This document shows, piece by piece, positions 1 to 9,673 of a DNA stretch of 64,000 nt; within the stretch, counting starts at the first letter, position 1, and each line of letters starts with the position of its first letter. Source of the DNA: Rahnella sp. AA. Its GTDB lineage: Bacteria; Pseudomonadota; Gammaproteobacteria; Enterobacterales; Enterobacteriaceae. The translations under genes were made by a program, and so were the position numbers. Under the pieces are notes generated by a model. The model ran no database searches. It had not been told where the DNA came from and was given only the letters and a program-made list of their open reading frames with translations. The stretch covers positions 452,458 to 516,457 of the forward strand of contig NZ_PITQ01000003.1 in NCBI RefSeq assembly GCF_002834385.1. Reading direction: 5' to 3'.

Positions 1-1116
1 GTGAAAGGTAACCAGCTGCAACTGCTGACCACGAGTGATGATGTACTGCACGCGATGATGCGTGATATTGAGCTGGCTCGCAGCAACATCGAAATGGTGT
101 TTTATATCTGGCAACCCGGCGGGCTGGTGGATCAGGTGGCAGAATCGCTGATGGCGGCCTCACGCCGTGGTATTCACTGCCGTCTTATGCTGGATTCCGC
201 AGGCAGCGTTGCGTTCTTCCGCAGCCCTTATCCCGCAATGATGCGCAATGCCGGTATCGAAGTGGTCGAGGCACTGCAGGTCAATCTTTTCCGTGTATTC
301 CTGCGCCGTATGGACTTACGTCAGCATCGGAAAGTCGTATTAATCGACAATTATGTCGCCTATACCGGCAGCATGAATATGGTGGATCCGCGCTTCTTTA
401 AACAGAATGCCGGTGTGGGCCAGTGGATTGACCTGATGGCACGTATGGAAGGCCCGGTGGCTACAACGATGGGGATTGTGTATTCCTGTGACTGGGAGAT
501 TGAAACCGGTAAACGCATTCTGCCACCAGAACCGGATCTCAACCAGATGCCGTTCGAGCAGGAAAGCGGCCATACGATCCAGGTTATTGCCTCCGGCCCG
601 GGCTTCCCGGAAGATATGATCCATCAGGCGCTTCTGACAGCGACCTATTCGGCACGCGAAAGGCTGGTCATGACCACACCTTATCTCGTCCCAAGCGATG
701 ATTTGCTGCACGCGATTTGTACCGCAGCACAGCGCGGTGTAGATGTCAGCATCATCCTGCCCATGAAAAATGATTCGATGATGGTGGGCTGGGCAAGCCG
801 GGCTTTCTTCGGTGAGTTACTGGAGGCCGGTGTCAAAATCTATCAGTTTGAAGACGGTCTGCTGCACACCAAAAGCATTCTGGTTGACGGCCAACTCAGT
901 CTGGTCGGCACAGTAAATCTTGATATGCGTAGCCTGTGGCTTAATTTTGAAATCACGCTGGTGATTGATGATGCCGGTTTCGGTGATGATTTAGGGAGAG
1001 TGCAGGACGATTACATCGCACGCTCACACCTGCTGGATGTTGAAGCCTGGCTTAAACGCCCCTTCTGGCATCGTATCGTAGAACGTTTGTTCTACTTTTT
1101 CAGTCCGCTGCTGTAA
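1..1116 (+). CDS. clsA: Cardiolipin synthase A, 5' end outside window
   Basis: Inner-membrane phospholipase D superfamily enzyme that joins two phosphatidylglycerols into cardiolipin and glycerol. Both catalytic HKD motifs are visible: HRKVVLID near residue 110 of the visible part and HTKSILVD near residue 290, each followed by the family's G-S/T-x-N segment. The protein ends in FYFFSPLL, as E. coli ClsA does. Only 371 residues are present, against about 486 in the family. The N-terminal membrane segments are missing, so the first GTG is an internal valine codon and not the start. It lies upstream of yciU in the same direction, as in E. coli. Identification is firm. Confidence 0.97.
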   Translation: MKGNQLQLLTTSDDVLHAMMRDIELARSNIEMVFYIWQPGGLVDQVAESLMAASRRGIHCRLMLDSAGSVAFFRSPYPAMMRNAGIEVVEALQVNLFRVFLRRMDLRQHRKVVLIDNYVAYTGSMNMVDPRFFKQNAGVGQWIDLMARMEGPVATTMGIVYSCDWEIETGKRILPPEPDLNQMPFEQESGHTIQVIASGPGFPEDMIHQALLTATYSARERLVMTTPYLVPSDDLLHAICTAAQRGVDVSIILPMKNDSMMVGWASRAFFGELLEAGVKIYQFEDGLLHTKSILVDGQLSLVGTVNLDMRSLWLNFEITLVIDDAGFGDDLGRVQDDYIARSHLLDVEAWLKRPFWHRIVERLFYFFSPLL

Positions 1117-1185
1117 AAGCCGCGTCGGGCGTGGTGTAATACACACAGTACCGGCTTGTATGAGCCTGAACACATTCATCTGTAA

Positions 1186-1521
<336 letters not shown>

Positions 1522-1540
1522 TTTGTCACTCCGGACGAAA

Positions 1541-1568
1541 AAAAACCTGCCAATGGCAGGTTTTTTTA
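1541..1568. terminator. Bidirectional terminator between yciU and oppF
   Basis: The stem AAACCTGCCA / TGGCAGGTTT has a two-base loop, with an A run on the left and a T run on the right, so it can act as an intrinsic terminator in both directions. It lies between the convergent ends of yciU and oppF. Confidence 0.88.
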
Positions 1569-1592
1569 TGCGTCAGTTTTGGCGCCTGGTCA

Positions 1593-2630
1593 TCAGAGCG
1601 GATCTACTTTCAGGCAGGAAACCGCATGGCGGAAACTGCCTTCCAGCAACGGACGGGTTATCGCACATTCCGGTCCGGCAATCGGGCAGCGCGTACGGAA
1701 CACACAACCGGATGGCGGGTTGATCGGCGAAGGTAACTCCCCTTCCAGCAGTTGGATGGTTTTGTTGCGCTCTTTGTCCGGGTCCGGAACCGGCACCGCA
1801 GACATCAGCGCGCGGGTATACGGATGCTGAGGATTGTTATACACCTCGTCATACGTTCCCAGCTCAACCGCATGGCCCAGATACATCACCAGAACACGGT
1901 CAGAAATGTGTTTAACCACCGCCAGATCGTGCGCAATGAAGATCAGTGACAGGCCCATTTCACGCTGCAATTGCTGCAACAGGTTGACCACCTGCGCCTG
2001 AATGGAAACATCCAGCGCCGAAACCGGTTCGTCACAGATAATCAGTTTTGGCTCAAGGATCAGCGCCCGGGCAATGCCGATACGCTGGCACTGGCCGCCC
2101 GAAAATTCGTGAGGATAGCGGTTGATCAGGTTAGGTAATAACCCGACCTTCAGCATCATAGCCTTCACTTTTTCTTTCACCTCGGAACGAGGCATTTTCG
2201 GGTTATAGGTTTTCAGCGGCTCGGCGATGATTTCGCCGATAGTCATACGCGGATTCAGGGACGCCAGCGGATCCTGGAAAATCATCTGGATATCGCTGCG
2301 CGTGTGACGCCATTCGCTGTCAGACATGTTCAGCAGGTCTTTGCCCAGCCAGGCTACACGCCCGTCTGTTGCTTTAACCAGGCCGATCAATGCGCGGGCA
2401 AACGTCGATTTGCCACAACCTGATTCACCAACGACGCCCAACGTCTCGCCTTCATAAAGACGCAGCGTCACGCCGTCTACCGCTTTCAGGGTTTTAGACG
2501 GCTGCCAGAACCATTGCTTGCCGTCTTTGATATCGAAATGAACTTTCAGATCCGCGACTTCGAGCAAAACCTTTTTCTCAGGCGCGAATGCATTCATTGC
2601 CGCACTGTTCATTACTGTGTTGTCTGTCAT
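1593..2630 (-). CDS. oppF: Oligopeptide ABC transporter ATP-binding protein OppF
   Basis: Second ATPase of the OppABCDF oligopeptide importer; it works as a heterodimer with OppD on the cytoplasmic face of OppBC. Visible motifs are Walker [10 protein letters not shown], the signature [16 protein letters not shown], Walker B LIICDEP and the C-terminal oligopeptide/dipeptide extension with a [14 protein letters not shown] iron-sulfur-type cysteine cluster. The start at 2630 gives 345 residues and an ATGA overlap with the oppD stop. A longer reading frame upstream would run inside oppD and is unlikely. It is the last gene of oppABCDF. Confidence 0.96.
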   Translation of the reverse strand: MTDNTVMNSAAMNAFAPEKKVLLEVADLKVHFDIKDGKQWFWQPSKTLKAVDGVTLRLYEGETLGVVGESGCGKSTFARALIGLVKATDGRVAWLGKDLLNMSDSEWRHTRSDIQMIFQDPLASLNPRMTIGEIIAEPLKTYNPKMPRSEVKEKVKAMMLKVGLLPNLINRYPHEFSGGQCQRIGIARALILEPKLIICDEPVSALDVSIQAQVVNLLQQLQREMGLSLIFIAHDLAVVKHISDRVLVMYLGHAVELGTYDEVYNNPQHPYTRALMSAVPVPDPDKERNKTIQLLEGELPSPINPPSGCVFRTRCPIAGPECAITRPLLEGSFRHAVSCLKVDPL

Positions 2631-3646
2631 ACCAGTTCCTCCAGCGGCTTGTAGCAAGCACGTAAGCGACCATCACCGAAACGCTCCAGCGGCGGCGCAG
2701 AGGCACAAATATCCATGGCATGCGGGCAACGGGGCTGGAACGGACAGCCTTTTGGCAGACGCAGCAGGTTCGGCGGGTTGCCCGGGATAGTCAGCATCGC
2801 CCCACCCTCGGCATCCAGACGCGGAACCGCATTGAGCAGACCGATGGAATACGGATGGCATGGCTCGTAGAACACGTCGCGTGCGCGGCCATATTCCATG
2901 GTACGACCGGCGTACATCACCAGCACTTTGTCGCAGATACCCGCGACAACGCCCAAATCGTGGGTGATCATGATGATAGCCGTATTGAATTCAGCTTTCA
3001 GCTCGTTGAGCAATGTCATGATCTGTGCCTGAACCGTTACGTCCAAAGCGGTTGTCGGCTCATCGGCAATCAGCAATTTCGGGCGGCACAATAAAGCCAT
3101 TGCAATCATCACGCGCTGGCGCATGCCACCGGAGAATTCATGCGGGAACATTTTCATACGCTTGCGGGCTTCCGGCATTTTTACCGCATCCAGCATGCGG
3201 ACAGATTCTTCAAACGCTTCACGTTTGCTCATCTTTTTATGCAGGATCAACACTTCCATCAGCTGCTCCCCAACGCGCATATACGGGTTGAGGGAAGTCA
3301 TCGGGTCCTGGAAGATCATTGAAATCTGCTCTGCGCGCAGCTTGTTCAGCTCATTTTGTGGCAGGTTCAGAATTTCGCGACCGTTAAATTTTGCCGAGCC
3401 ACCGATACGGCCGTTGCTGGCCAGTAATCCCATCAGCGCAAAGGCAGTCTGAGATTTGCCGGAACCGGATTCCCCGACAATACCGAGTGTTTCGCCGGCA
3501 CGCAGATCGAAGTTAAGGTCGTTAACGGCGGTAACATCGCCATCCGGTGTTTCAAAGGTGACGCGTAAATCTTTGACATCCAACAAAATCTGGCTGCCCT
3601 GTGCCTGTTGTGATGCTGCCGCAGGCATATTTTCAATGGTGCTCAT
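2627..3646 (-). CDS. oppD: Oligopeptide ABC transporter ATP-binding protein OppD
   Basis: First ATPase of the oligopeptide importer, 339 residues against 337 in E. coli. It has Walker [11 protein letters not shown], the signature [16 protein letters not shown], Walker [13 protein letters not shown] and the C-terminal peptide-transporter extension with the cysteine motif [14 protein letters not shown]. It lies 11 bases downstream of oppC and overlaps oppF by four bases, so translation is probably coupled. Confidence 0.97.
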   Translation of the reverse strand: MSTIENMPAAASQQAQGSQILLDVKDLRVTFETPDGDVTAVNDLNFDLRAGETLGIVGESGSGKSQTAFALMGLLASNGRIGGSAKFNGREILNLPQNELNKLRAEQISMIFQDPMTSLNPYMRVGEQLMEVLILHKKMSKREAFEESVRMLDAVKMPEARKRMKMFPHEFSGGMRQRVMIAMALLCRPKLLIADEPTTALDVTVQAQIMTLLNELKAEFNTAIIMITHDLGVVAGICDKVLVMYAGRTMEYGRARDVFYEPCHPYSIGLLNAVPRLDAEGGAMLTIPGNPPNLLRLPKGCPFQPRCPHAMDICASAPPLERFGDGRLRACYKPLEELV

Positions 3647-3657
3647 GGTTGCACTCC

Positions 3658-4566
3658 TTAACGATCTTTCGGGTCGAGGGCATCACGCAGGCCATCGCCG
3701 ATAAAATTGAAACAGAACAGAGTGACAACCAGGAAACCTGCAGGGAACAGCAGCAACCAGGGTGAAACTTCCATCGAGTTGGCACCGTCGCTCAGCAACG
3801 CGCCCCAGCTGCTCAGCGGTTCCTGCGTTCCCAAACCTAAGAAGCTCAGAAAGGACTCGAACAGGATCATGCTTGGCACCAGCAGTGACGCGTAGACAAC
3901 GACAACACCCAGCACGTTAGGAACGATATGACGCAAGACGATATTGCGCGTGTTCACACCACTCACCAACGCGGCTTCGATGAATTCTTTACGTTTCAGG
4001 CTGAGAGTCTGGCCGCGAACGATACGCGCCATATCCAGCCAGGACACCATCCCGATCGCCACGAAGATCAACAAGATATTTTGCCCGAAGAACGTCACCA
4101 GCAGGATAACGAAGAACATGAAGGGGAAAGAGTTGAGGATTTCCAGCAGTCGCATCATCGCGGAGTCTATTTTTCCACCCAGATAGCCGGATAAAGATCC
4201 ATACAATGTGCCGAGGATCACTGCCACCAGCGCTGCGGCCACACCGACCATCAGGGAAATACGCCCACCAATAGCCACACGCACCAACAGATCACGGCCT
4301 GATGAGTCAGTACCGAAGAAGTGGTGTGAAGCCATATCGGGTGCCGCGGACATCATATTCCAGTCGGTATCATCATAGGCAAACTGAGACAGCATGGGCG
4401 CAAATGCTACAAACAACGCGATAAATGCCAGCACAATGAGGCTGGTTACCGCTGCACGGTTGTGCATAAAACGGCGCCGGGCATCTTGCCACAGGCTGCG
4501 GCCTTCAACTTCCAGTTTTTCACTGAAGTTTTCCACGACGTCGCTATTTTTCTTACTTAACATCAT
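3658..4566 (-). CDS. oppC: Oligopeptide ABC transporter permease OppC
   Basis: One of the two membrane subunits forming the peptide channel, 302 residues as in E. coli. It has the N-terminal cytoplasmic stretch and first membrane helix typical of the OppC/DppC N-terminal domain, the [11 protein letters not shown] motif around residue 95, and a later EAA loop ([21 protein letters not shown]) that contacts the ATPases. It is encoded between oppB and oppD with short gaps. Confidence 0.96.
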   Translation of the reverse strand: MMLSKKNSDVVENFSEKLEVEGRSLWQDARRRFMHNRAAVTSLIVLAFIALFVAFAPMLSQFAYDDTDWNMMSAAPDMASHHFFGTDSSGRDLLVRVAIGGRISLMVGVAAALVAVILGTLYGSLSGYLGGKIDSAMMRLLEILNSFPFMFFVILLVTFFGQNILLIFVAIGMVSWLDMARIVRGQTLSLKRKEFIEAALVSGVNTRNIVLRHIVPNVLGVVVVYASLLVPSMILFESFLSFLGLGTQEPLSSWGALLSDGANSMEVSPWLLLFPAGFLVVTLFCFNFIGDGLRDALDPKDR

Positions 4567-4581
4567 TGACGTGCTCCGGCA

Positions 4582-5502
4582 TTAATAACGGATTTTCGGG
4601 TCGATGACGGCATACAGCACGTCGACGATCGCATTGAACAAAATGGTTAATGCGCCCACTAAAATGGTCAGGCTCAGAACCAGTGAATAGTCACGGTTTA
4701 ATGCACCGTTGACAAACAGCTGGCCGATGCCCGGCAATCCGAAAATGCTCTCGATAACCATCGAGCCGGTAATGATCCCAACAAACGCAGGCCCCATGTA
4801 AGACAATACCGGCAGCAGCGCGGGTTTCAGTGCGTGACGCAGGATGATGCGACGCAGTGGTAAGCCCTTTGCGCGTGCTGTGCGGATGAAGTTGGAGTGC
4901 AGAATTTCAATCATAGAACCACGGGTGATACGCGCGATACTGGCGATGTAAGCCAGTGAAAGTGCCACCATCGGCAGGATCATATATTTAGCCCCTCCGC
5001 CATTCCAGCCGCCACCCGGCAGCCATTTCAGCGTAATGGCAAATATCAGTACCAGTAACGGCGCTACCACGAAGCTGGGGATAACCACCCCGGTCATCGC
5101 AACGCCCATCACCGTATAGTCCCATTTGGTATTCTGGTTCAGCGCGGCGATAACTCCCGCACTTACGCCAAACACAATCGCCATGATAAATGCAGCCAGA
5201 CCCAGTTTCGCGGAAACCGGGAAAGAAGCGGCAACCAGATCATTAACGGTGTAATCCTTATATTTGAACGACGGGCCAAAATCGCCTTTCGCCAGTTGTT
5301 CTAAATAGTGGAAATACTGTTTATACATTGGGTCATTGAGGTGATATTTCGCCTCAATATTCGCCATCACTTCTGGTGGAAGATTACGCTCACCCGTAAA
5401 AGGGCTGCCCGGTGCGAGACGCATCATAAAAAATGAAATGGTGATCAGAATGAATAGCGTCGGAATCGCTTCCAGACAGCGGCGTAAAATAAACTTTAAC
5501 AT
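4582..5502 (-). CDS. oppB: Oligopeptide ABC transporter permease OppB
   Basis: First membrane subunit of the oligopeptide importer, 306 residues. It has the typical N-terminal helix followed by FFMMRLAPGSPF, six predicted membrane segments, and the EAA-type coupling loop (IRTARAKGLPLRRIILRHAL). A gap of 188 bases with a strong stem-loop separates it from oppA, which fits the usual excess of oppA mRNA over the rest of the operon. Confidence 0.96.
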   Translation of the reverse strand: MLKFILRRCLEAIPTLFILITISFFMMRLAPGSPFTGERNLPPEVMANIEAKYHLNDPMYKQYFHYLEQLAKGDFGPSFKYKDYTVNDLVAASFPVSAKLGLAAFIMAIVFGVSAGVIAALNQNTKWDYTVMGVAMTGVVIPSFVVAPLLVLIFAITLKWLPGGGWNGGGAKYMILPMVALSLAYIASIARITRGSMIEILHSNFIRTARAKGLPLRRIILRHALKPALLPVLSYMGPAFVGIITGSMVIESIFGLPGIGQLFVNGALNRDYSLVLSLTILVGALTILFNAIVDVLYAVIDPKIRY

Positions 5503-5650
5503 TGCCCGTACCTGTTTCTAAGCCTGTCACTACAGCTTGATAGTTTTGGCTTGGTCACGACGGCCATCAGAAGATGCCCGTCGTGGTGGCTCTTTGCTTT
5601 AGTACCGAAATTCGGTATTAAAAACATGACCTTCATCAAAAATATAATGA

Positions 5651-5675
5651 GCAGGGCAGCTCGGGGATGCCCTGC
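5651..5675 (-). terminator. Stem-loop after oppA
   Basis: A perfect eight-base stem GCAGGGCA / TGCCCTGC with a nine-base loop sits just after the oppA stop. No uninterrupted U run follows in the minus-strand transcript. It is therefore more likely an mRNA-stabilising or attenuating hairpin between oppA and oppB than a full terminator. Confidence 0.6.
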
Positions 5676-5690
5676 CCGTACACTGATGGA

Positions 5691-7331
5691 TTAGTGTTTG
5701 ATGATGTACAGATCTTTGACGTAGACGTTATCCTGCGGATCTTTACCGGTGTAACCGCCAACGAATGGTTTCACCAGACGTGCGTTCACGTAGTAATAGA
5801 CAGGAACGATCGCAGAGTCTTTATCCAGCTGAGTTTCAGCTTTCTGATAAAGCGCGGCACGTTCTTCGTCAGTTTTCACGGTCAGAGTGTCTGCAATGTC
5901 TTTGTCAAACGCGGCGCTCTTATAATGAGCCGTGTTGTTGCTGCTATCAGACAACATTGTGTTCAGGAAAGAGGAAGGTTCGTTGTAGTCAGAACACCAG
6001 CCCGCGCGCGCGATATCGAAGTTACCCTGATGACGGCTGTCCAGGAAAGTCTTCCATTCCTGGTTAACGAGTTTCACGTCAACACCCAGGTTTTTCTTCC
6101 AGATAGCAGCGGCAGCGATAGCCAGTTTTTTGTGCAGGTCAGAAGTGTTGTACAACAAGTCAAAGGTCAAAGGCTTAGCCGCAGTGTAGCCCGCTTCGGC
6201 CAGCAGTTTTTTAGCCTGCTCGTTACGTTGTTCCTGCGTTTCTTTGAACCAGGCCGGAGGGGTCAGTTTTGCACCATCAGTGTAAGGAGGGGTGTAGCCA
6301 TAAGCTGGCAGATCGCCCTGCGCTTTTACTTTATTCACGATAATGTCGCGATCCAGACCCAGTTTCAGTGCCTCACGTACGCGTGAATCAGTGAACGGGG
6401 CTTTCTGGTTGTTGATTTCGTAGTAGTAAGTACACAGATATGGGTCAACGTGAACTTCGGTCGGGATCTCTTTTTTCAGTTTCTGGAACAACTCGATCGG
6501 CATGTTGTTGTAAGTCATGTCGATCTCACCGCTGCGGTAGCGGTTTACATCCGTAACTTCAGAAGAAATTGGCAGGTAAGTTACCTGATTGATAACAGTT
6601 TTTGCGTTATCCCAATACGTCGGGCTACGTTCCAGAACGATACGTTCGTTAACGGTCCAGGTTTTCAGCTTGTATGCACCGTTGCTCACATAGTTTTCTG
6701 GTTGGGTCCATTTATCGCCAAATTTCTCAACGGTTTTCTTGTTCACCGGTTTCATCGCAGTGTGAGACAGCATTTTTACGAAATAGGGAACAGGTTCGGT
6801 CAGGGTCACTTGCAGGGTGTGATCATCCAGGGCTTTTACGCCCAAGGTATCAGGGCTTTTCTTACCGGTAATGATGTCATCGATGTTTTCGATATGACCA
6901 TATTGCAGGTAACTTTCATAAGGCGAAGCCGTTTTCGGGTCAGCCAGGCGCTGCCAGCTGTAAACGAAATCTTCTGCGGTAACAGGGTCGCCATTGGACC
7001 ATTTTGCTTCCGGACGCAGGTGGAAGGTCCAGACTTTAAAATCTTTGTTTTCCCAGCTGGTTGCGACACCAGGAATGACGCTGCCATCTTTGCTGTCGGT
7101 GTTAACCAGGCCTTCCAGCAAATCGCGAATAACGTTAGATTCCGGAACACCTTCGACTTTGTGCGGGTCGAGAGACTGAACTTCAGAACCGTTGTTACGC
7201 ACCAGTTCCTGTTTCGCTGCCAGCGTTACTCCAGCAGGTACATTTGCTGCAAATGCATTGTTAATTGAGATCGCACCCACTGATGCCATGATGCAGGCAG
7301 CCAGCAGACTTTTTTTTGTGATGTTGGTCAT
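5691..7331 (-). CDS. oppA: Periplasmic oligopeptide-binding protein OppA
   Basis: Periplasmic receptor (SBP family 5) that delivers oligopeptides to OppBCDF, 546 residues. A signal peptide is visible: charged MTNITKKS, a hydrophobic core, then NNAFA-A as the probable cleavage site around residue 29. The mature protein has typical OppA segments such as EVQSLDPHKVEG, WSNGDPVTAEDFVYSWQRL and SNGAYKLK. The GGAG ribosome site upstream fits the ATG at 7331. It is the first gene of the operon. In E. coli the leader of this gene is under small-RNA and Lrp control; I see no decisive site here. Confidence 0.97.
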   Translation of the reverse strand: MTNITKKSLLAACIMASVGAISINNAFAANVPAGVTLAAKQELVRNNGSEVQSLDPHKVEGVPESNVIRDLLEGLVNTDSKDGSVIPGVATSWENKDFKVWTFHLRPEAKWSNGDPVTAEDFVYSWQRLADPKTASPYESYLQYGHIENIDDIITGKKSPDTLGVKALDDHTLQVTLTEPVPYFVKMLSHTAMKPVNKKTVEKFGDKWTQPENYVSNGAYKLKTWTVNERIVLERSPTYWDNAKTVINQVTYLPISSEVTDVNRYRSGEIDMTYNNMPIELFQKLKKEIPTEVHVDPYLCTYYYEINNQKAPFTDSRVREALKLGLDRDIIVNKVKAQGDLPAYGYTPPYTDGAKLTPPAWFKETQEQRNEQAKKLLAEAGYTAAKPLTFDLLYNTSDLHKKLAIAAAAIWKKNLGVDVKLVNQEWKTFLDSRHQGNFDIARAGWCSDYNEPSSFLNTMLSDSSNNTAHYKSAAFDKDIADTLTVKTDEERAALYQKAETQLDKDSAIVPVYYYVNARLVKPFVGGYTGKDPQDNVYVKDLYIIKH

Positions 7332-8497
7332 TGTTATTCAACTCCAGTTTTTATTATGAACTTGCGCGCTCTGGCGCAAGATAACCCCTTGCTGGGTCAA
7401 TGGGTTTCAAAAGCAGGAACGAATTGCTCAAGAAAAGCCCCCCATGTAGTCTCCATCTTACGATGGCTATCCCCTATTACTGCATGTTGCTATGAAGCGT
7501 CAGGCGGTTGTGCGCCATGCGGCTTCTGAGATCGTTAAGGAAGATCTCCCCCATTTGATTCACCTCGTGCGCGGCAAAACTGAGTTTTGCTGCAAACCAG
7601 GTAATCACATACTGTTATTGCGAACCTGAACAATATTATTTTCTTATTTTCCGGGCTTATGGCGAAAGAATATCCTTCGCCGCTAAGCGCTCAAAAATCA
7701 ATTAAAGAGAAAAAGCCTGAAGATTTGTTTTGCTGAACAGGGAGAGTCAACGTCAGGTTGTTTAATGTCGTCGTCTCAATGCCTGGCTTCCTGATCGCAG
7801 AAAGCAACTGAGGATAATTTTGTGGAACGCAATGCGACACGACACTCTCCGAAAACAAATGAAATCGCTTCAATCTTTTGTGCCTGGCAAGATTCATTCT
7901 CACTTAGAGCATTGCTCTAAACAAAACTCCATTTTTGAAGACTGTTTGAAAATTATCAGAAGCCTGATAATGGTGCCAATAAATTTTGCAAATATGTTAC
8001 GTAATTCTCTTTTACACATTGCAAACATTGAATCCGCCCTGGACCAATTCAGTGTAAAATGCAGGTCAATATATTGTTTTAAAACACTTTTATAGCAAAA
8101 TCCATGATCAAATCTGCGCGATGGATTGCTCAAAGACTTACCTGACACAATCAGTCAACAATCAGATATTTTCAAGGATAAACGCCTGTGAACTGCTGTG
8201 TTAACACTAATAACATCTCGATACAGCATGTACAAGCCTTACAGAATGATGTGGATAAATTAACGTCAATTCGGGCATAAAAGAGGGAGTTTTAGCTAAA
8301 AAATAGCTAAGTTTATTAGGGGAAATGAGAGCTTGAGTTGAAATGACCAATGAGAAGCGAATTTGCGCCACATTTGAGTGCAATCGTTCTAATTTAAGTC
8401 ATTAGCTGCACTATATTAATGCATTGGATTATAAGAGCGCTTAATAATTATCACGAAAACCTGTCAGTGATTTCGTGATAATCCGTCAGCTAGCAGG
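7332..8497. promoter_or_regulatory. Long noncoding region upstream of oppA
   Basis: About 1.17 kb without a convincing gene separates oppA from ychE, both on the minus strand. A long oppA leader also exists in E. coli. Visible structures are a palindrome TTAGCTA-N5-TAGCTAA at 8292-8310 and a 12-base hairpin at 8447-8482. Short open frames between 7690 and 8150 occur on both strands, but none has a good ribosome site or recognisable sequence. I could not fix the oppA promoter. Confidence 0.5.
8447..8482 (-). terminator. Perfect 12-bp hairpin downstream of ychE
   Basis: The arms ATTATCACGAAA and TTTCGTGATAAT are perfectly complementary around a 12-base loop, starting about 16 bases after the ychE stop. 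The minus-strand RNA lacks a clean U tract, so it may be a weak terminator or a 3' protection hairpin. Confidence 0.5.
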
Positions 8498-9142
8498 TTA
8501 AAGAAGACCGGGGAAAATAGCTTTAATACCTGTCACTATAAATTCAATCCCGAGAGACATCAGCAGCAACCCCATAATGCGGGTAATCACGTTGATGCCC
8601 GTTTGTCCCAAGAGGCGGACAAGCAACGGTGCAGCACGGAACAAAAGCCAGCAGCAAAATGCGAAGAAAATAATTGCTGCGGTCAGCCCCAGCAAGTTCT
8701 GCCAGCCGTTGTAGCGGGAACTCCAGACAATCGTCGAACTTATCGCACCCGGGCCGGCCATCAGAGGTAGTGCCAGCGGAACCACGCCCACATTTTCGCG
8801 GATTGCGGTTTCTGACTTCTCCTGTTTGTTCTGTTTATCCTCACCCAGCTTACCGCTGATCATCGACATCGCAATCGTCACAACCAGGATCCCGCCGGCA
8901 ATACGGAAAGAATCGATTGAAATCCCGAACAGGTGAAGAATCGCATCGCCGAGAAAAAGCGCAGTCGACAATATAATGGCCACTGACAGGTTTGCTGTCA
9001 TGTTGGTCTTATTACGCCCCGCCGCTGCCTGATAGCTGGTCATACTGATAAACACCGGCAAAATCCCCACCGGGTTGACCAGCGCAAACAGGCCGACGAA
9101 AAATTTGATATACCCTGAAAAATCTAATAAAGATTGGCTCAC
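8498..9142 (-). CDS. ychE: YchE, MarC-family inner-membrane protein
   Basis: Polytopic membrane protein of 214 residues in the MarC/NAAT family, with about six hydrophobic segments and the family segments FVGLFALVNPVGILPVFISMT near the start and PLALPLMAGPGAIS in the middle. Its position between adhE and oppA is the same as in E. coli (YchE, 215 residues). Transport of small neutral amino acids is proposed for some family members, but the function of YchE itself is unproven. Confidence 0.93.
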   Translation of the reverse strand: MSQSLLDFSGYIKFFVGLFALVNPVGILPVFISMTSYQAAAGRNKTNMTANLSVAIILSTALFLGDAILHLFGISIDSFRIAGGILVVTIAMSMISGKLGEDKQNKQEKSETAIRENVGVVPLALPLMAGPGAISSTIVWSSRYNGWQNLLGLTAAIIFFAFCCWLLFRAAPLLVRLLGQTGINVITRIMGLLLMSLGIEFIVTGIKAIFPGLL

Positions 9143-9673
9143 GCAGAACTCCGCACAATTATGCCAGCAGATGAAGGTTTTGATGGGCGCTAATGTACTG
9201 GAATCCCCGTAAAGGCGCCACGCCGTTTCATAGTTTTTATCACCAGATTTCCAAATAAAGGCAGTGAATAAGACTTTTGTTAAAATTGAGTTTTTTTATT
9301 GATAACTTTAGCTACTAAACTGTATTATCAATGAGCATATTTGATAATCATTCTCAATAACATCCTGCTGAAAGGTGTCAGCATCGGTATTTAGTGATCC
9401 AGATCAAATTAACACTGCCTACAAATAGGTAAGCTCAGTACATAGTCACTCAGCGTTATTTGAAGGCAAAACGCTCAGTGATAACGGTGATTTAAAAGAT
9501 ATCTGCTTTATCCGGTGCTTCACAACTGAAAGCTCTTTAAGCAAATAAAGAGGCAAAGACAACACATTGAGAAATAAGATTTTAATTAGTTTCTCACGGT
9601 GACTGATAGCAGGTCTATACTAGTCTTTGGCAGATTATTTACTAAAAGAGTTTAACTTTATCAGGAGAGCATT
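9143..9673 (+). promoter_or_regulatory. adhE upstream regulatory region
   Basis: This region of 531 bases lies between the divergent ychE and adhE genes. GTGAT-CCAG-ATCAA at 9394-9407 matches the FNR-type palindrome TTGAT-N4-ATCAA at nine of ten positions, and also resembles a CRP site. GATAAT-C-ATTCTC at 9343-9355 matches the Fur 6-1-6 unit at eleven of twelve positions. A long leader is known for adhE in E. coli, where expression rises without oxygen. A good ribosome site AGGAGAG precedes the adhE ATG. The sites are pattern matches only. Confidence 0.5.

Noticed and set aside
5667..6386. 239-codon frame on the plus strand opposite oppA
   Set aside because: It is antisense to a certain, highly conserved gene and arises from the codon pattern of oppA.
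6450..7268. 272-codon frame on the plus strand opposite oppA
   Set aside because: Same reason; the oppA reading has a signal peptide and family motifs while this frame has none.
7691..8148. Small open frames on both strands in the oppA upstream region
   Set aside because: They overlap one another on opposite strands, lack good ribosome sites and resemble no known protein.
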